A stretch of DNA of 6,469 nucleotides from Tannerella sp. (GCA_031289515.1 JAITPH010000265.1:1-6469), one strand, 5' to 3'; positions 1 to 6,469 are shown, numbered from the stretch's first letter. Translations and numbers: made by a program. The notes: generated from the letters alone by a model not told the origin.

Positions 1-1152
1 ATATTTAACAGGGACTCAATGCCTTACGGCACCTTAATAGAAGAAAAAGTCTTGTGTTCGGCGAGTTTTGAGGTCGGCGCCCAAGCTATAATGTTTGTCT
101 CGGAAGCAAAAGGCGATACCGTCTGGGGCATCGAAGATTCGGTAGATTTCTCGGCGCCGGTGATGATTACGGTATATCCCTACGACGGCATAACGACGAA
201 GACTTACGAAGCGCGGCTCAACGTACATCAGGTAGATCCCGAAAGTATGGTCTGGCAGAAACATTCCGATTTTATCGCGGACAGGATGTTTCGCGATATT
301 CAGGTCATAAGATACAAAGACCGTTATTCTATGTACGCGTTTGACGGCGACGGTTACAGCCTTTACAGGACTGATACGGCAGAGATGACTGTCTGGGAAA
401 AATCGCCGTTGTCGGGGTTGCAGGGCAATATTTTGCTGTCGCAGATTACCGAATACGAAGGCCGTCTGTATGTGATAACGGAGCAGGGAGAGCTTTACGG
501 CTCGGAAGACGGCTTGGAGTGGACAAAAGACGGCGACGCACCCAAACTGAAGTCGCTGCTCGGACAAATATCCGGAAACCCGACGAACAAAGGCTCGAAA
601 CTGACGGCTATAGCCGATTTGGACGGAGCGCTGAACTTTGTCGCCATGAATAATGACAAGGAATGGACAACCGGCGACGCTGTTCCCGAAACATTTCCGT
701 TATCGGAATTTGGAAGACTGAACTACGAATCGATGTATTATCCGCGTATCGTGATAGCATCGGGTCGCAACGTCGGCAACAACCTCTCCGACAAGGCGTG
801 GTCGACGATGGACGGTCTGAAATGGGTGCAATTGTCGAACGACAGGTCGACATTTACCGCCCGCGAAGGAGCTGCGCTATCATACTACGACAACTGTTTC
901 TATCTGATAGGAGGCGTCGATGATTTGGGCGTGGCGCTGAAAGATGTTTACTGCTCAAAGGATTACGGAGTTACATGGGCCGATACAAGTTACGTAATGC
1001 CGGAAGAATACGACCCGCGCGGTTTTTCTTCGGTAATTATTGATAAAGAGAATTATATGTTGCTTTTCGGAGGAAAGGCAAGTACGGATACTAACGTTTT
1101 GAACGAGTTATGGCGCGGACGTATCAACCGTCTGGGTTTCAAAGAAGAATAG
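1..1152 (+). CDS. DUF6242 family protein, beta-propeller-like (5' partial)
   Basis: Recognised from memory as the Bacteroidota family DUF6242; its biochemical function is unknown. The frame is open from base 1, and the six residues before the first ATG (IFNRDS, then MPYGT) resemble the conserved 'NRDSLPYGT' segment of this family. The Met codon at 19 is therefore very probably internal, and the true start, with an expected signal peptide or lipoprotein signal, lies upstream of the window. The visible 383 codons contain repeated blade-like motifs: SEDGLEW (502-522), STMDGLKW (802-825) and SKDYGVTW (955-978). The last fits the Asp-box pattern SxDxGxTW. Kelch-like double-glycine segments (LIGGVDD, LLFGGKAS) occur near the C-terminus. 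This suggests a C-terminal beta-propeller, probably displayed outside the cytoplasm (inference). It ends in TAG 68 bases before the DUF6089 gene and may be a separate transcription unit. The family call is fairly sure; the function is not known. Confidence 0.8.
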   Translation: MFNRDSMPYGTLIEEKVLCSASFEVGAQAIMFVSEAKGDTVWGIEDSVDFSAPVMITVYPYDGITTKTYEARLNVHQVDPESMVWQKHSDFIADRMFRDIQVIRYKDRYSMYAFDGDGYSLYRTDTAEMTVWEKSPLSGLQGNILLSQITEYEGRLYVITEQGELYGSEDGLEWTKDGDAPKLKSLLGQISGNPTNKGSKLTAIADLDGALNFVAMNNDKEWTTGDAVPETFPLSEFGRLNYESMYYPRIVIASGRNVGNNLSDKAWSTMDGLKWVQLSNDRSTFTAREGAALSYYDNCFYLIGGVDDLGVALKDVYCSKDYGVTWADTSYVMPEEYDPRGFSSVIIDKENYMLLFGGKASTDTNVLNELWRGRINRLGFKEE

Positions 1153-1168
1153 CTTTTAGGAGCAGACA

Positions 1169-1176
1169 TAATTTTG
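1169..1176 (+). promoter_or_regulatory. candidate Bacteroidota -7 box upstream of the DUF6089-uppS-bamA run
   Basis: TAATTTTG matches the TAnnTTTG -7 consensus of the Bacteroidota primary sigma factor and lies in the only sizeable gap before the DUF6089 gene. Transcription would start near 1182, giving a leader of about 40 bases. No good TTTG -33 element is present about 19-21 bases upstream, which is coding sequence of the previous gene, so the match is only half a promoter. It would be the natural start for a DUF6089-uppS-bamA transcript. Confidence 0.4.
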
Positions 1177-1220
1177 TTCGTTTTTTTACGTTAGAGAGAA
1201 AGGTTTGACTAAACAACAAA

Positions 1221-1937
1221 ATGGTACATTCAACTTTTTTTCAACGGTTAAGCGTTATAATATTATTGTTTTGTTCTTCTTTTGGGGCAGGCGCTCAGGA
1301 ATATCTCTACGAGATAGGAGGCATGTTGGGCGGCGCGTTCTATATGGGAGACGCAAATAAGAATGAGGCGTTCAGGGACATGAATCCGGCAGTAAGCGCG
1401 ATGTTTCGCTATAATGCCAACTTTCGTGTCGCCTTCAAGGCGAATCTTGCATGGGCAACGGTTTCGGGATCGACGCAGGGACTTGCCAACGTCTTTCCGG
1501 AGAATATGCAGGCTTCGTTCGAGCGTAACGTCATTGATTTGGGAGGACAAGCCGAATTTAACTTCTTCCCTTATAGCGATAAATACAAGTATCTCTATAC
1601 AAAACGTATTTCTCCGTATATAATGGGAGGTCTCGGACTGACTGTCGCTGCCGGCAACGGCGAAACTGTTTTCAGTCCGCATATTTCGGTAGGCACAGGC
1701 GTGAAGTACAAGCTGAAAAACCGCATCAATATAGGCGCGGAACTGTCGATACGCCAACTCTTCACCGACGCATTGGACGTCGGCGGCGACAACAAACTGC
1801 TGGACAATCCTTACAAGATGGAGAGCAGTCCGATAAAAAACAAAGACTGGTACTCGATGTTGATGATTTCCGTTTCGTATGACTTTGGGCTGCGCGATTG
1901 TAATTGCAACAGGAAGGACATGAAAGAAATATATTAG
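1221..1937 (+). CDS. DUF6089 family outer-membrane beta-barrel protein
   Basis: A 238-residue protein resembling the DUF6089 family, which in Bacteroidales typically sits directly before uppS and bamA (from memory). Residues 1-25 form a classical signal peptide: a hydrophobic stretch at 12-18 (VIILLFC), then GAGA with predicted cleavage between A25 and Q26. The rest alternates polar and hydrophobic residues with many aromatic and glycine residues (EIGGMLGGAFYMGD, ISPYIMGGLGL, SVGTGVKYKL), typical of a small 8-10 strand outer-membrane barrel similar to OmpA/OprF-type barrels. The last predicted strand ends near F222 (VSYDFGL). A short hydrophilic tail follows, with cysteines C227 and C229, so the usual C-terminal aromatic residue is not at the very end. 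The leader before ATG is A-rich (ctaaacaacaaa) and has no Shine-Dalgarno sequence. Its role is unknown; proximity to bamA suggests an envelope function and it is likely a BamA client (inference). Confidence 0.8.
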   Translation: MVHSTFFQRLSVIILLFCSSFGAGAQEYLYEIGGMLGGAFYMGDANKNEAFRDMNPAVSAMFRYNANFRVAFKANLAWATVSGSTQGLANVFPENMQASFERNVIDLGGQAEFNFFPYSDKYKYLYTKRISPYIMGGLGLTVAAGNGETVFSPHISVGTGVKYKLKNRINIGAELSIRQLFTDALDVGGDNKLLDNPYKMESSPIKNKDWYSMLMISVSYDFGLRDCNCNRKDMKEIY

Positions 1938-1950
1938 AAAACTGTCAAAG

Positions 1951-2697
1951 ATGTCATTGATGGAACAAATAGATAAAAGCAGGTTACCGCAGCATATTGC
2001 GATAATTATGGATGGAAACGGTCGCTGGGCCAAAAAGAACGGTAAAGACCGTAGCGAAGGGCACAGCGAAGGCGTCGTATCTGTCCGTAAGATTGTCGAA
2101 GCCGCCGTAGCTTTAGGTCTGAAATACATGACCATATACACTTTTTCGACGGAAAACTGGAAGCGTCCGGAAGAAGAGGTGGAAGCATTGATGACGCTTA
2201 TGGTAGCGGCTATATATCGCGAGACGCCCGATTTGATGGCTAACAACGTCCGGCTGAACGCGATAGGCGACACGAAGCGACTGCCCGACAATGTTCGCGA
2301 CACGCTGTCGGACTGTATCCGCCGGACGTCCGTCAATACAGGCGTGACATTGACGCTGGCGCTGAGCTATTCGTCGAAATGGGAGATACTGGAGGCGACG
2401 AAACGCATTGCCGACGAAGTCCGGAACGGAAGCATAACAGCCGGAGATATTGACGAAAAGTTGTTTTCCCGATACCTGACAACGAGCGACATGCCCGACC
2501 CCGACCTGCTTATAAGAACCGGCGGCGAAATGCGGATAAGCAATTTCCTGCTGTGGCAGTTGTCGTATGCGGAGTTGTATTTCACCGACATTTACTGGCC
2601 TGATTTCAGAGAAAATGAATTATATGAAGCAATATTGTCGTACCAGCAAAGAGAGAGACGATTTGGTAAGACAAGCGAGCAAATAACTAAATCCTGA
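1951..2697 (+). CDS. uppS: Isoprenyl transferase (undecaprenyl diphosphate synthase)
   Basis: A cis-prenyltransferase that condenses isopentenyl diphosphate onto farnesyl diphosphate to give C55 undecaprenyl diphosphate, the lipid carrier for peptidoglycan, O-antigen and capsule precursors. It acts at the cytoplasmic face of the inner membrane. All family signatures are present: MDGNGRWA with catalytic D21, GHxxG with H38, the FSTENW motif (66-70) followed by R72, and RTGGExRISNFLLWQ (R189, E193, R195) followed by YAELYFTD with E208. The 248-residue length is normal for the family (E. coli 253). The start at 1951 gives an N-terminus leading into the conserved SRLPQHIAIIMDG block as in other Bacteroidales; an ATG three codons later is an alternative. 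The gene begins 13 bases after the DUF6089 stop and ends 3 bases before bamA, so co-transcription is very likely. 'LSYSSKWEI' replaces the common 'NYGGR' form; I regard this as normal for Bacteroidota. Confidence 0.97.
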   Translation: MSLMEQIDKSRLPQHIAIIMDGNGRWAKKNGKDRSEGHSEGVVSVRKIVEAAVALGLKYMTIYTFSTENWKRPEEEVEALMTLMVAAIYRETPDLMANNVRLNAIGDTKRLPDNVRDTLSDCIRRTSVNTGVTLTLALSYSSKWEILEATKRIADEVRNGSITAGDIDEKLFSRYLTTSDMPDPDLLIRTGGEMRISNFLLWQLSYAELYFTDIYWPDFRENELYEAILSYQQRERRFGKTSEQITKS

Positions 2698-2708
2698 TGT
2701 ATGTATAA
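2695..2708 (+). promoter_or_regulatory. uppS stop / decoy ATG / bamA start junction
   Basis: The uppS TGA (2695-2697) shares its last base with an ATG at 2697-2699 that opens a three-codon ORF (ATG TAT GTA TAA, ending at 2708). The bamA ATG lies at 2701, in a different frame. No Shine-Dalgarno sequence is visible before either ATG. The compact junction implies that bamA translation depends on ribosomes finishing uppS. The decoy start could reduce or tune initiation at bamA, which is inference only. Confidence 0.35.
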
Positions 2709-5439
2709 AAAGATACTGTTGTTTTTTACCTTTTTGAGCTTGTGTTTTAGCGGGCGGTCGCAAGAAACCGATACCGTTCCGCCCTTTGTCGCAACCTCTG
2801 CCGATTCGACGATGTTGATCAGGCAGGATACCTTTCCGGAGAGCGAGATACCGGAAGTAAAGTATACATTTGTCCAGAATAAATACAAGATACAAGACAT
2901 AAAAGTTGTCGGAGCGACGAACTACGACGACTTCGTTCTTATCGGATTCTCCGGATTGTCCGTCGGCGACGCCGTAAACATACCGGGCGACGAGATAACG
3001 GAGGCTGTAAACCGTTTCTGGAAGCAGGGACTGTTTTCGGACGTCAAAATCCTCGCTACACGCATAGTCGACGACAAGGTCTGGCTCGAAATACGCCTCA
3101 TGCCGCGTCCGCGTATCTACGAAATAAACTACAACGGAGTAAAGAAGGGCGAACGCACCGATCTCGAAACGAAACTCAATCTGCGCAAGGGGCATCAGAT
3201 AACGCCGCACGTCGTCGACCGCGCCAAGCTGCTGATAAGGAAATATTTTGAAGAAAAGGGTTTCAAGAACGTTGATATCGACGTAGCGGAGAGACCTGTT
3301 CCGGGCAAGGAAGGCGAAGTGCAGGTAGACATAAATATCGACAAAAACGAGAAGACAAAGATTCAGAAGATATATTTCGACGGTAACGAGATGCTTACCG
3401 AGTTTCAGCTTCGCAAGGCGATGAAAAAGACCAACGAACGCTTCAATATGAAAGAGCGCTTCCGTAACAGCTGGCTGGAGCTGTTCAGTACAAAGAAATA
3501 CACCGCTACCGAATATGAAAACGACAAGAATAACGTCATCTCCAAATACAACGAATTTGGCTACCGCGACGCCATAATAACAGCCGACAGCGTCGTTTCA
3601 TTCGACGAGAAAAGCGTGAACATCTACCTTGGCATCGACGAAGGCCGGAAATATTATCTCAAGGACATCCATTTTGTGGGTAACACCAAGTATTCGTCGG
3701 ATTACCTTGGTATGGTGCTGAACATGAAGCCGGGCGAGGTCTACAACACGAAAAAGCTGACGGAGCGCATGTTTGAGGACGAAGACGCAATGATAACGAT
3801 ATATGCAAACAACGGATACATGTTTGCGCGTGCCGACCCTGTCGAAGTGGATATAACAGGCGATTCGATAACGCTCGAAGTGCGCATAGTCGAAAATATG
3901 CAGGCCACAATCAATAAAGTAGTCATAAACGGCAACGACCGCCTGTACGAAGACATAGTACGCCGCGAACTGCGCACAAAGCCGGGCGACTTGTGGAGTC
4001 GCGAGGAGCTGATGCGTTCATTGCGCGAATTGGCGCAGATGGGACATTTCGATCCCGAAAACATGACTCCCGACGCCAGTCCGAATGAGGAAAACGGCAC
4101 GGTAGACCTCGTTTATAATCTTACCTCGAAAGCCAACGACCAGATTGAGTTCTCGCTCGGCTGGGGACAGACAGGTATTATCGGCAAGTTAGGCTTGAAA
4201 TTTACAAACTTCTCGTTGAGCAATCTGATTAACCGCGATAACTATAAGGGAATCATACCGCAGGGCGAAGGTCAGACGCTGAATGTCAACGCCCAAACGA
4301 ACGCCTCCTATTATCAGGCTTACAGCATATCGTTCCTTGATCCGTGGTTTGGCGGCAAACGTCCCAATTCATTGTCGGTGAGCGCTTACTTTTCGCGTTA
4401 TACAGGCGTAAACAGCAGATATTACAGCCAGATGCAAAACCAGTACTACAACAGCCTTTACAATTCTTACAATTACGGAGGTTATGGCGGTTACGGAGGT
4501 TACGGCGGCGGCAGCAGCTACGGCAACTATTACGAAAGCGCTTACGACAAAAGCAAATACATGCAGATACTCGGTATGTCGGTAGGATACGGAAAGCGTC
4601 TTAACTGGCCCGACGATTATTTTCAGTTCATGGCGACGCTCAATTATCAGATGTACATGTTGAGGAACTGGGAGAATGCCTACATGCTCGGCGTGTCGGA
4701 AGACGGCAATTATAACGATATAAATATGGAAGTGACGGTACAGCGCAATTCGATAGACAATCCGCTGTATACACGCTCCGGCTCGCAATTTACTTTGACG
4801 GCGAGTTCGACATTTCCGTATTCGCTTGTCGACGGCAAGGATTATTCGGCGATGACGTCCGACGCCGAGAAGTTCCGTTTTGTCGAGTATTACAAGATAA
4901 ACTTCAAGAGCAAGCTCTTCATACCGCTGTTGACGCTTCCGCAGTATGGGGGACCGAAGCGCACGCCGGTGTTGATGTCGCGCTTCGAGGTCGGATGGAT
5001 CGGCGACTACAACAAAAACAAGAAATCGCCTTTCGGAACGTATTACGTCGGCGGCGACGGCATGACCGGAGGTTACAGTTACTATCAGGAGACTGTGGCG
5101 CTGCGCGGTTACGACAACGGAGAGATAGCCGGAAACAACTCCTATCTGCCGGCCGCCCGCGCCTATTCGCGCCTGTCGCTCGAATTGCGCTATCCGCTTA
5201 TACTTGAGCCTTCGAGCACGATTTACGCCCTCGTCTTCGGTGAAGCCGGCGACGCATGGAACGGCATCGGCGACTATAATCCCTTCAATCTGAAACGTTC
5301 GGCCGGAGTGGGCGTCCGCATATTCCTTCCGATGATAGGTCTGATGGGTATCGACTGGGCTTACGGTTTCGACAAACCCGCCGGATCGACAGAGCGCGGC
5401 GGCAGTAACTTTCACTTTATACTCGGACAGGAGTTTTAA
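2701..5439 (+). CDS. bamA: Outer membrane protein assembly factor BamA (Omp85)
   Basis: Core of the BAM complex, which folds and inserts beta-barrel proteins into the outer membrane. Residues 1-20 form a signal peptide (predicted cleavage S20/Q21), followed by a Thr/Ser/Asp-rich linker of about 40 residues. Five POTRA domains follow at roughly 62-137, 138-217, 218-316, 317-401 and 402-478, each opening with the typical I-x-x-I/V-x-x-x-G pattern (for example IQDIKVVG, IQKIYFDG, LKDIHFVG, INKVVING). POTRA3 is the longest. The Omp85 barrel spans about 480-912. It has the loop-6 'VRG(F/Y)'-type motif as LRGY (801-804) and ends in the C-terminal aromatic residue F912. At 912 residues it is longer than E. 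coli BamA (810), partly through a Tyr/Gly-rich loop at about 571-619. It sits 3 bases after uppS and 32 bases before a skp-like gene, a classic functional pairing. Confidence 0.96.
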   Translation: MYKKILLFFTFLSLCFSGRSQETDTVPPFVATSADSTMLIRQDTFPESEIPEVKYTFVQNKYKIQDIKVVGATNYDDFVLIGFSGLSVGDAVNIPGDEITEAVNRFWKQGLFSDVKILATRIVDDKVWLEIRLMPRPRIYEINYNGVKKGERTDLETKLNLRKGHQITPHVVDRAKLLIRKYFEEKGFKNVDIDVAERPVPGKEGEVQVDINIDKNEKTKIQKIYFDGNEMLTEFQLRKAMKKTNERFNMKERFRNSWLELFSTKKYTATEYENDKNNVISKYNEFGYRDAIITADSVVSFDEKSVNIYLGIDEGRKYYLKDIHFVGNTKYSSDYLGMVLNMKPGEVYNTKKLTERMFEDEDAMITIYANNGYMFARADPVEVDITGDSITLEVRIVENMQATINKVVINGNDRLYEDIVRRELRTKPGDLWSREELMRSLRELAQMGHFDPENMTPDASPNEENGTVDLVYNLTSKANDQIEFSLGWGQTGIIGKLGLKFTNFSLSNLINRDNYKGIIPQGEGQTLNVNAQTNASYYQAYSISFLDPWFGGKRPNSLSVSAYFSRYTGVNSRYYSQMQNQYYNSLYNSYNYGGYGGYGGYGGGSSYGNYYESAYDKSKYMQILGMSVGYGKRLNWPDDYFQFMATLNYQMYMLRNWENAYMLGVSEDGNYNDINMEVTVQRNSIDNPLYTRSGSQFTLTASSTFPYSLVDGKDYSAMTSDAEKFRFVEYYKINFKSKLFIPLLTLPQYGGPKRTPVLMSRFEVGWIGDYNKNKKSPFGTYYVGGDGMTGGYSYYQETVALRGYDNGEIAGNNSYLPAARAYSRLSLELRYPLILEPSSTIYALVFGEAGDAWNGIGDYNPFNLKRSAGVGVRIFLPMIGLMGIDWAYGFDKPAGSTERGGSNFHFILGQEF
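4477..4503 (+). repeat. in-frame 9-base tandem repeat (GGN GGT TAY) x3 inside bamA
   Basis: Three consecutive copies of a 9-base unit encode Gly-Gly-Tyr (residues 593-601), preceded by Asn-Tyr and followed by GGGSSYGNYY. The copies differ only at third codon positions (GGA/GGC, TAT/TAC). Loss or gain of a unit would keep the frame, so length variation between strains is plausible. The repeat forms the centre of a Tyr-rich predicted surface loop. Confidence 0.9.
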
Positions 5440-5471
5440 AAGATTAATATTTAATTCGGTTTAAGAAAACA

Positions 5472-6011
5472 ATGAAAACAATGAGAATTATGAAAAGAGT
5501 ATTTTTTACAGCAGGCATGATGTTGTGTTGCGCACTGGCAACGACAACGATGGCGCAGAAATTTGCGCTTATAGACATGGAATATATATTGAAAAATATT
5601 CCGGCGTATGAAATGACAAACGAGCAGCTGAGCCAATTGTCGGAAAAATGGCAGGGCGAGGTCGAGAAACTTCAGCAGGAAGCTCAGACTATGTATAAGA
5701 CGTATCAGAGCGACCTTGTATTTCTTTCGGCAGAGATGAAGAGCAAACGCGAAGAGGAAATAGTAAAGAAAGAACAGGAAGCGCAGGATCTTAAACGCAA
5801 ATATTTCGGAGCGGAAGGCGAACTCTTCAGGAAACGCGAATCGCTGATGAAACCTATTCAGGACGAGATATACGAGGCGGCCAAGGCAATATCGGAAGAC
5901 AAGGGCTATCAGGCGATAATCGACCGCTCTTCGGCAAGAAGCGTTATTTATGCCTCGCCCAAGATAGATATTAGCAACGAAGTTTTATTGAAATTAGGAT
6001 ATTCAAAATAA
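5472..6011 (+). CDS. OmpH/Skp family periplasmic chaperone (first paralogue)
   Basis: A 179-residue Skp (OmpH) family protein. Family members are trimeric, jellyfish-shaped periplasmic chaperones that hold unfolded outer-membrane proteins before BamA inserts them. Residues 1-28 form a signal peptide with predicted cleavage TTTMA/QK. The mature part opens with the family's first strand (FALIDMEYILKNIPAY, typical of Bacteroidales paralogues). A long charged, heptad-like coiled coil follows at about 50-130, rich in Glu, Lys and Gln. The C-terminal body returns at about 135-179 (GYQAIIDRSSARSVIYAS). Length is close to E. coli Skp (161). Three in-frame ATGs (5472, 5481, 5490) could serve as start. 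The first follows an A-rich leader and is kept here, but the third gives a more standard signal peptide beginning MKRVFF. The gene follows bamA by 32 bases with no clear promoter between, so it is probably co-transcribed with bamA. Confidence 0.92.
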   Translation: MKTMRIMKRVFFTAGMMLCCALATTTMAQKFALIDMEYILKNIPAYEMTNEQLSQLSEKWQGEVEKLQQEAQTMYKTYQSDLVFLSAEMKSKREEEIVKKEQEAQDLKRKYFGAEGELFRKRESLMKPIQDEIYEAAKAISEDKGYQAIIDRSSARSVIYASPKIDISNEVLLKLGYSK

Positions 6012-6016
6012 ATTCG

Positions 6017-6024
6017 TACCTTTG
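6017..6024 (+). promoter_or_regulatory. Bacteroidota -7 box for the second skp-like gene
   Basis: TACCTTTG is a perfect TAnnTTTG match, begins 6 bases after the stop of the first skp-like gene, and is followed by GC as in many strong Bacteroidota promoters. A weak -33 candidate, TTAG (5994-5997), lies 19 bases upstream within the preceding coding end. Transcription would begin near 6030, giving a leader of about 40 bases that becomes A-rich (aaataagaaagaaa) just before the ATG. This suggests the second paralogue can be expressed independently of the bamA transcript. Confidence 0.6.
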
Positions 6025-6070
6025 CACGCTTTAATTCGGGAACTAAAATATTTATTAAATAAGAAAGAAA

Positions 6071-6469
6071 ATGAAAAAAATTATCGTATCAGTTTTGCTG
6101 CTGATTCCGTTGGGACTGGCAGCTCAGGAAATCAAGGTTGCTGTTGTCTATGCTTCGGAGGTATGGGCGGTTATGCCGGAAGTGGACGCCTATGAGAGTG
6201 AAATGGCGACAGTAAAACAGCAATATGAAAAGACGCTCAAAGTAATGCAGGATGAATTTACCCGTAAATATTCGGACTTGCAGGCGCAGGGAGATACTTT
6301 GACGGAAAATATCCGTATGCTTCGTTTGCAGGAAGTACAGGATATATCTACGCGTATCGAGAATTTCGGTCCGATGGCTCAGGAAGATATACAAAAAACA
6401 AGCGAAAAACTGCTCGCCCCGATACAGGAGAAAATTCAGAAAGCGATCAACGAAGTCGGCGAAGAAAAC
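6071..6469 (+). CDS. OmpH/Skp family periplasmic chaperone (second paralogue, 3' partial)
   Basis: An open frame of 133 codons from the ATG at 6071 to the window end with no stop, so the C-terminus lies outside. The protein begins MKKIIVSVLLL and has a clear signal peptide of 18 residues with predicted cleavage GLAA/QE. The mature start (IKVAVVYASEVWAVMPEV) matches the first strand and 'MPE' turn of the Bacteroidales OmpH paralogue. A charged, helical, coiled-coil-like segment follows at about 40-100 (QDEFTRKYSDL, GDTLTENIRM). The segment GPMAQEDIQK...LLAPIQEKIQKAI (from about 100) is the returning helix preceding the family's C-terminal 'G(Y/F)xxIxD' strand, which is cut off. It is clearly related to, but not a recent copy of, the gene just upstream. 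The family role is as for Skp; division of labour between the two is unknown. A TAnnTTTG box in the 59-base gap suggests separate promoter input. Confidence 0.9.
   Translation, partial: MKKIIVSVLLLIPLGLAAQEIKVAVVYASEVWAVMPEVDAYESEMATVKQQYEKTLKVMQDEFTRKYSDLQAQGDTLTENIRMLRLQEVQDISTRIENFGPMAQEDIQKTSEKLLAPIQEKIQKAINEVGEEN

Noticed and set aside
1160..1187. Possible intrinsic terminator after the DUF6242 gene (GAGCA ... TGTTC hairpin, then seven Ts)
   Set aside because: The stem is only 5 base pairs including one G-T pair, with a loop of about 10 bases, and it overlaps the candidate -7 box. It is too weak to call, although the T-run is suggestive.
1263..2336. Long minus-strand open frame (357 codons) opposite DUF6089 and uppS
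   Set aside because: It lies entirely antisense to two well-recognised genes, spans the gap between them, and its translation shows no recognisable domain. It is a by-product of codon choice in the real genes.
2620..3210. Minus-strand open frame (196 codons) across the uppS-bamA junction
   Set aside because: It overlaps two conserved genes completely and has no recognisable protein features or promoter on that strand.
4477..4521. Gly/Tyr/Ser repeat region considered as a minisatellite or mobile-element scar
   Set aside because: It stays in frame inside a predicted surface loop of an intact bamA and has no flanking duplications, so a coding low-complexity loop explains it.
4369..5415. Long minus-strand open frame (348 codons) opposite the bamA barrel
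   Set aside because: It is antisense to a certain gene. Its Val/Ala-rich stretch is simply the complement of the Gly/Tyr repeat, and no domain or initiation signal is seen.
5440..5471. Possible promoter between bamA and the first skp-like gene
   Set aside because: No TAnnTTTG match is present in the 32-base gap; it is AT-rich only, so read-through from bamA is the simpler view.

Overview
The window reads as a piece of a Bacteroidota chromosome, most likely order Bacteroidales. Three things point there. The proteins belong to families typical of that group (DUF6242, DUF6089, a Bacteroidales-type UppS and BamA, and a pair of OmpH/Skp proteins). The gene starts have A-rich leaders rather than clear Shine-Dalgarno sequences. 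Two intergenic regions carry the Bacteroidota sigma-factor -7 motif TAnnTTTG. I cannot name a genus. No RNA gene, mobile element, CRISPR array or sign of recent transfer was seen.

All six genes are on the + strand and tightly packed, with no gap over about 70 bases. Region 1 (1-1152) is the 3' part of a DUF6242 gene that starts outside the window. After a 68-base gap with a candidate promoter comes a DUF6089 outer-membrane-type beta-barrel gene (1221-1937). It is followed 13 bases later by uppS (1951-2697), and 3 bases after that by bamA (2701-5439). Two skp/ompH-like genes close the window: a complete one (5472-6011), 32 bases after bamA, and a second (6071-6469) that runs off the right edge and has its own excellent TAnnTTTG box in the 59-base gap before it.

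Together this is a cell-envelope biogenesis cluster. UppS makes the C55 lipid carrier for peptidoglycan and surface glycans. BamA inserts beta-barrel proteins into the outer membrane. The Skp-like proteins are expected to chaperone unfolded outer-membrane proteins across the periplasm to BamA. The DUF6089 protein is itself probably an outer-membrane barrel and a BamA client. DUF6242 looks like an extracytoplasmic beta-propeller-like protein of unknown role.

I do not see a previously undescribed system. The points most worth a second look are the long Tyr/Gly-rich insertion in a predicted extracellular loop of BamA, the nested decoy start codon at the uppS-bamA junction, the divergent tandem Skp paralogues with separate promoter input, and the conserved but uncharacterised DUF6089 and DUF6242 genes beside essential envelope genes.
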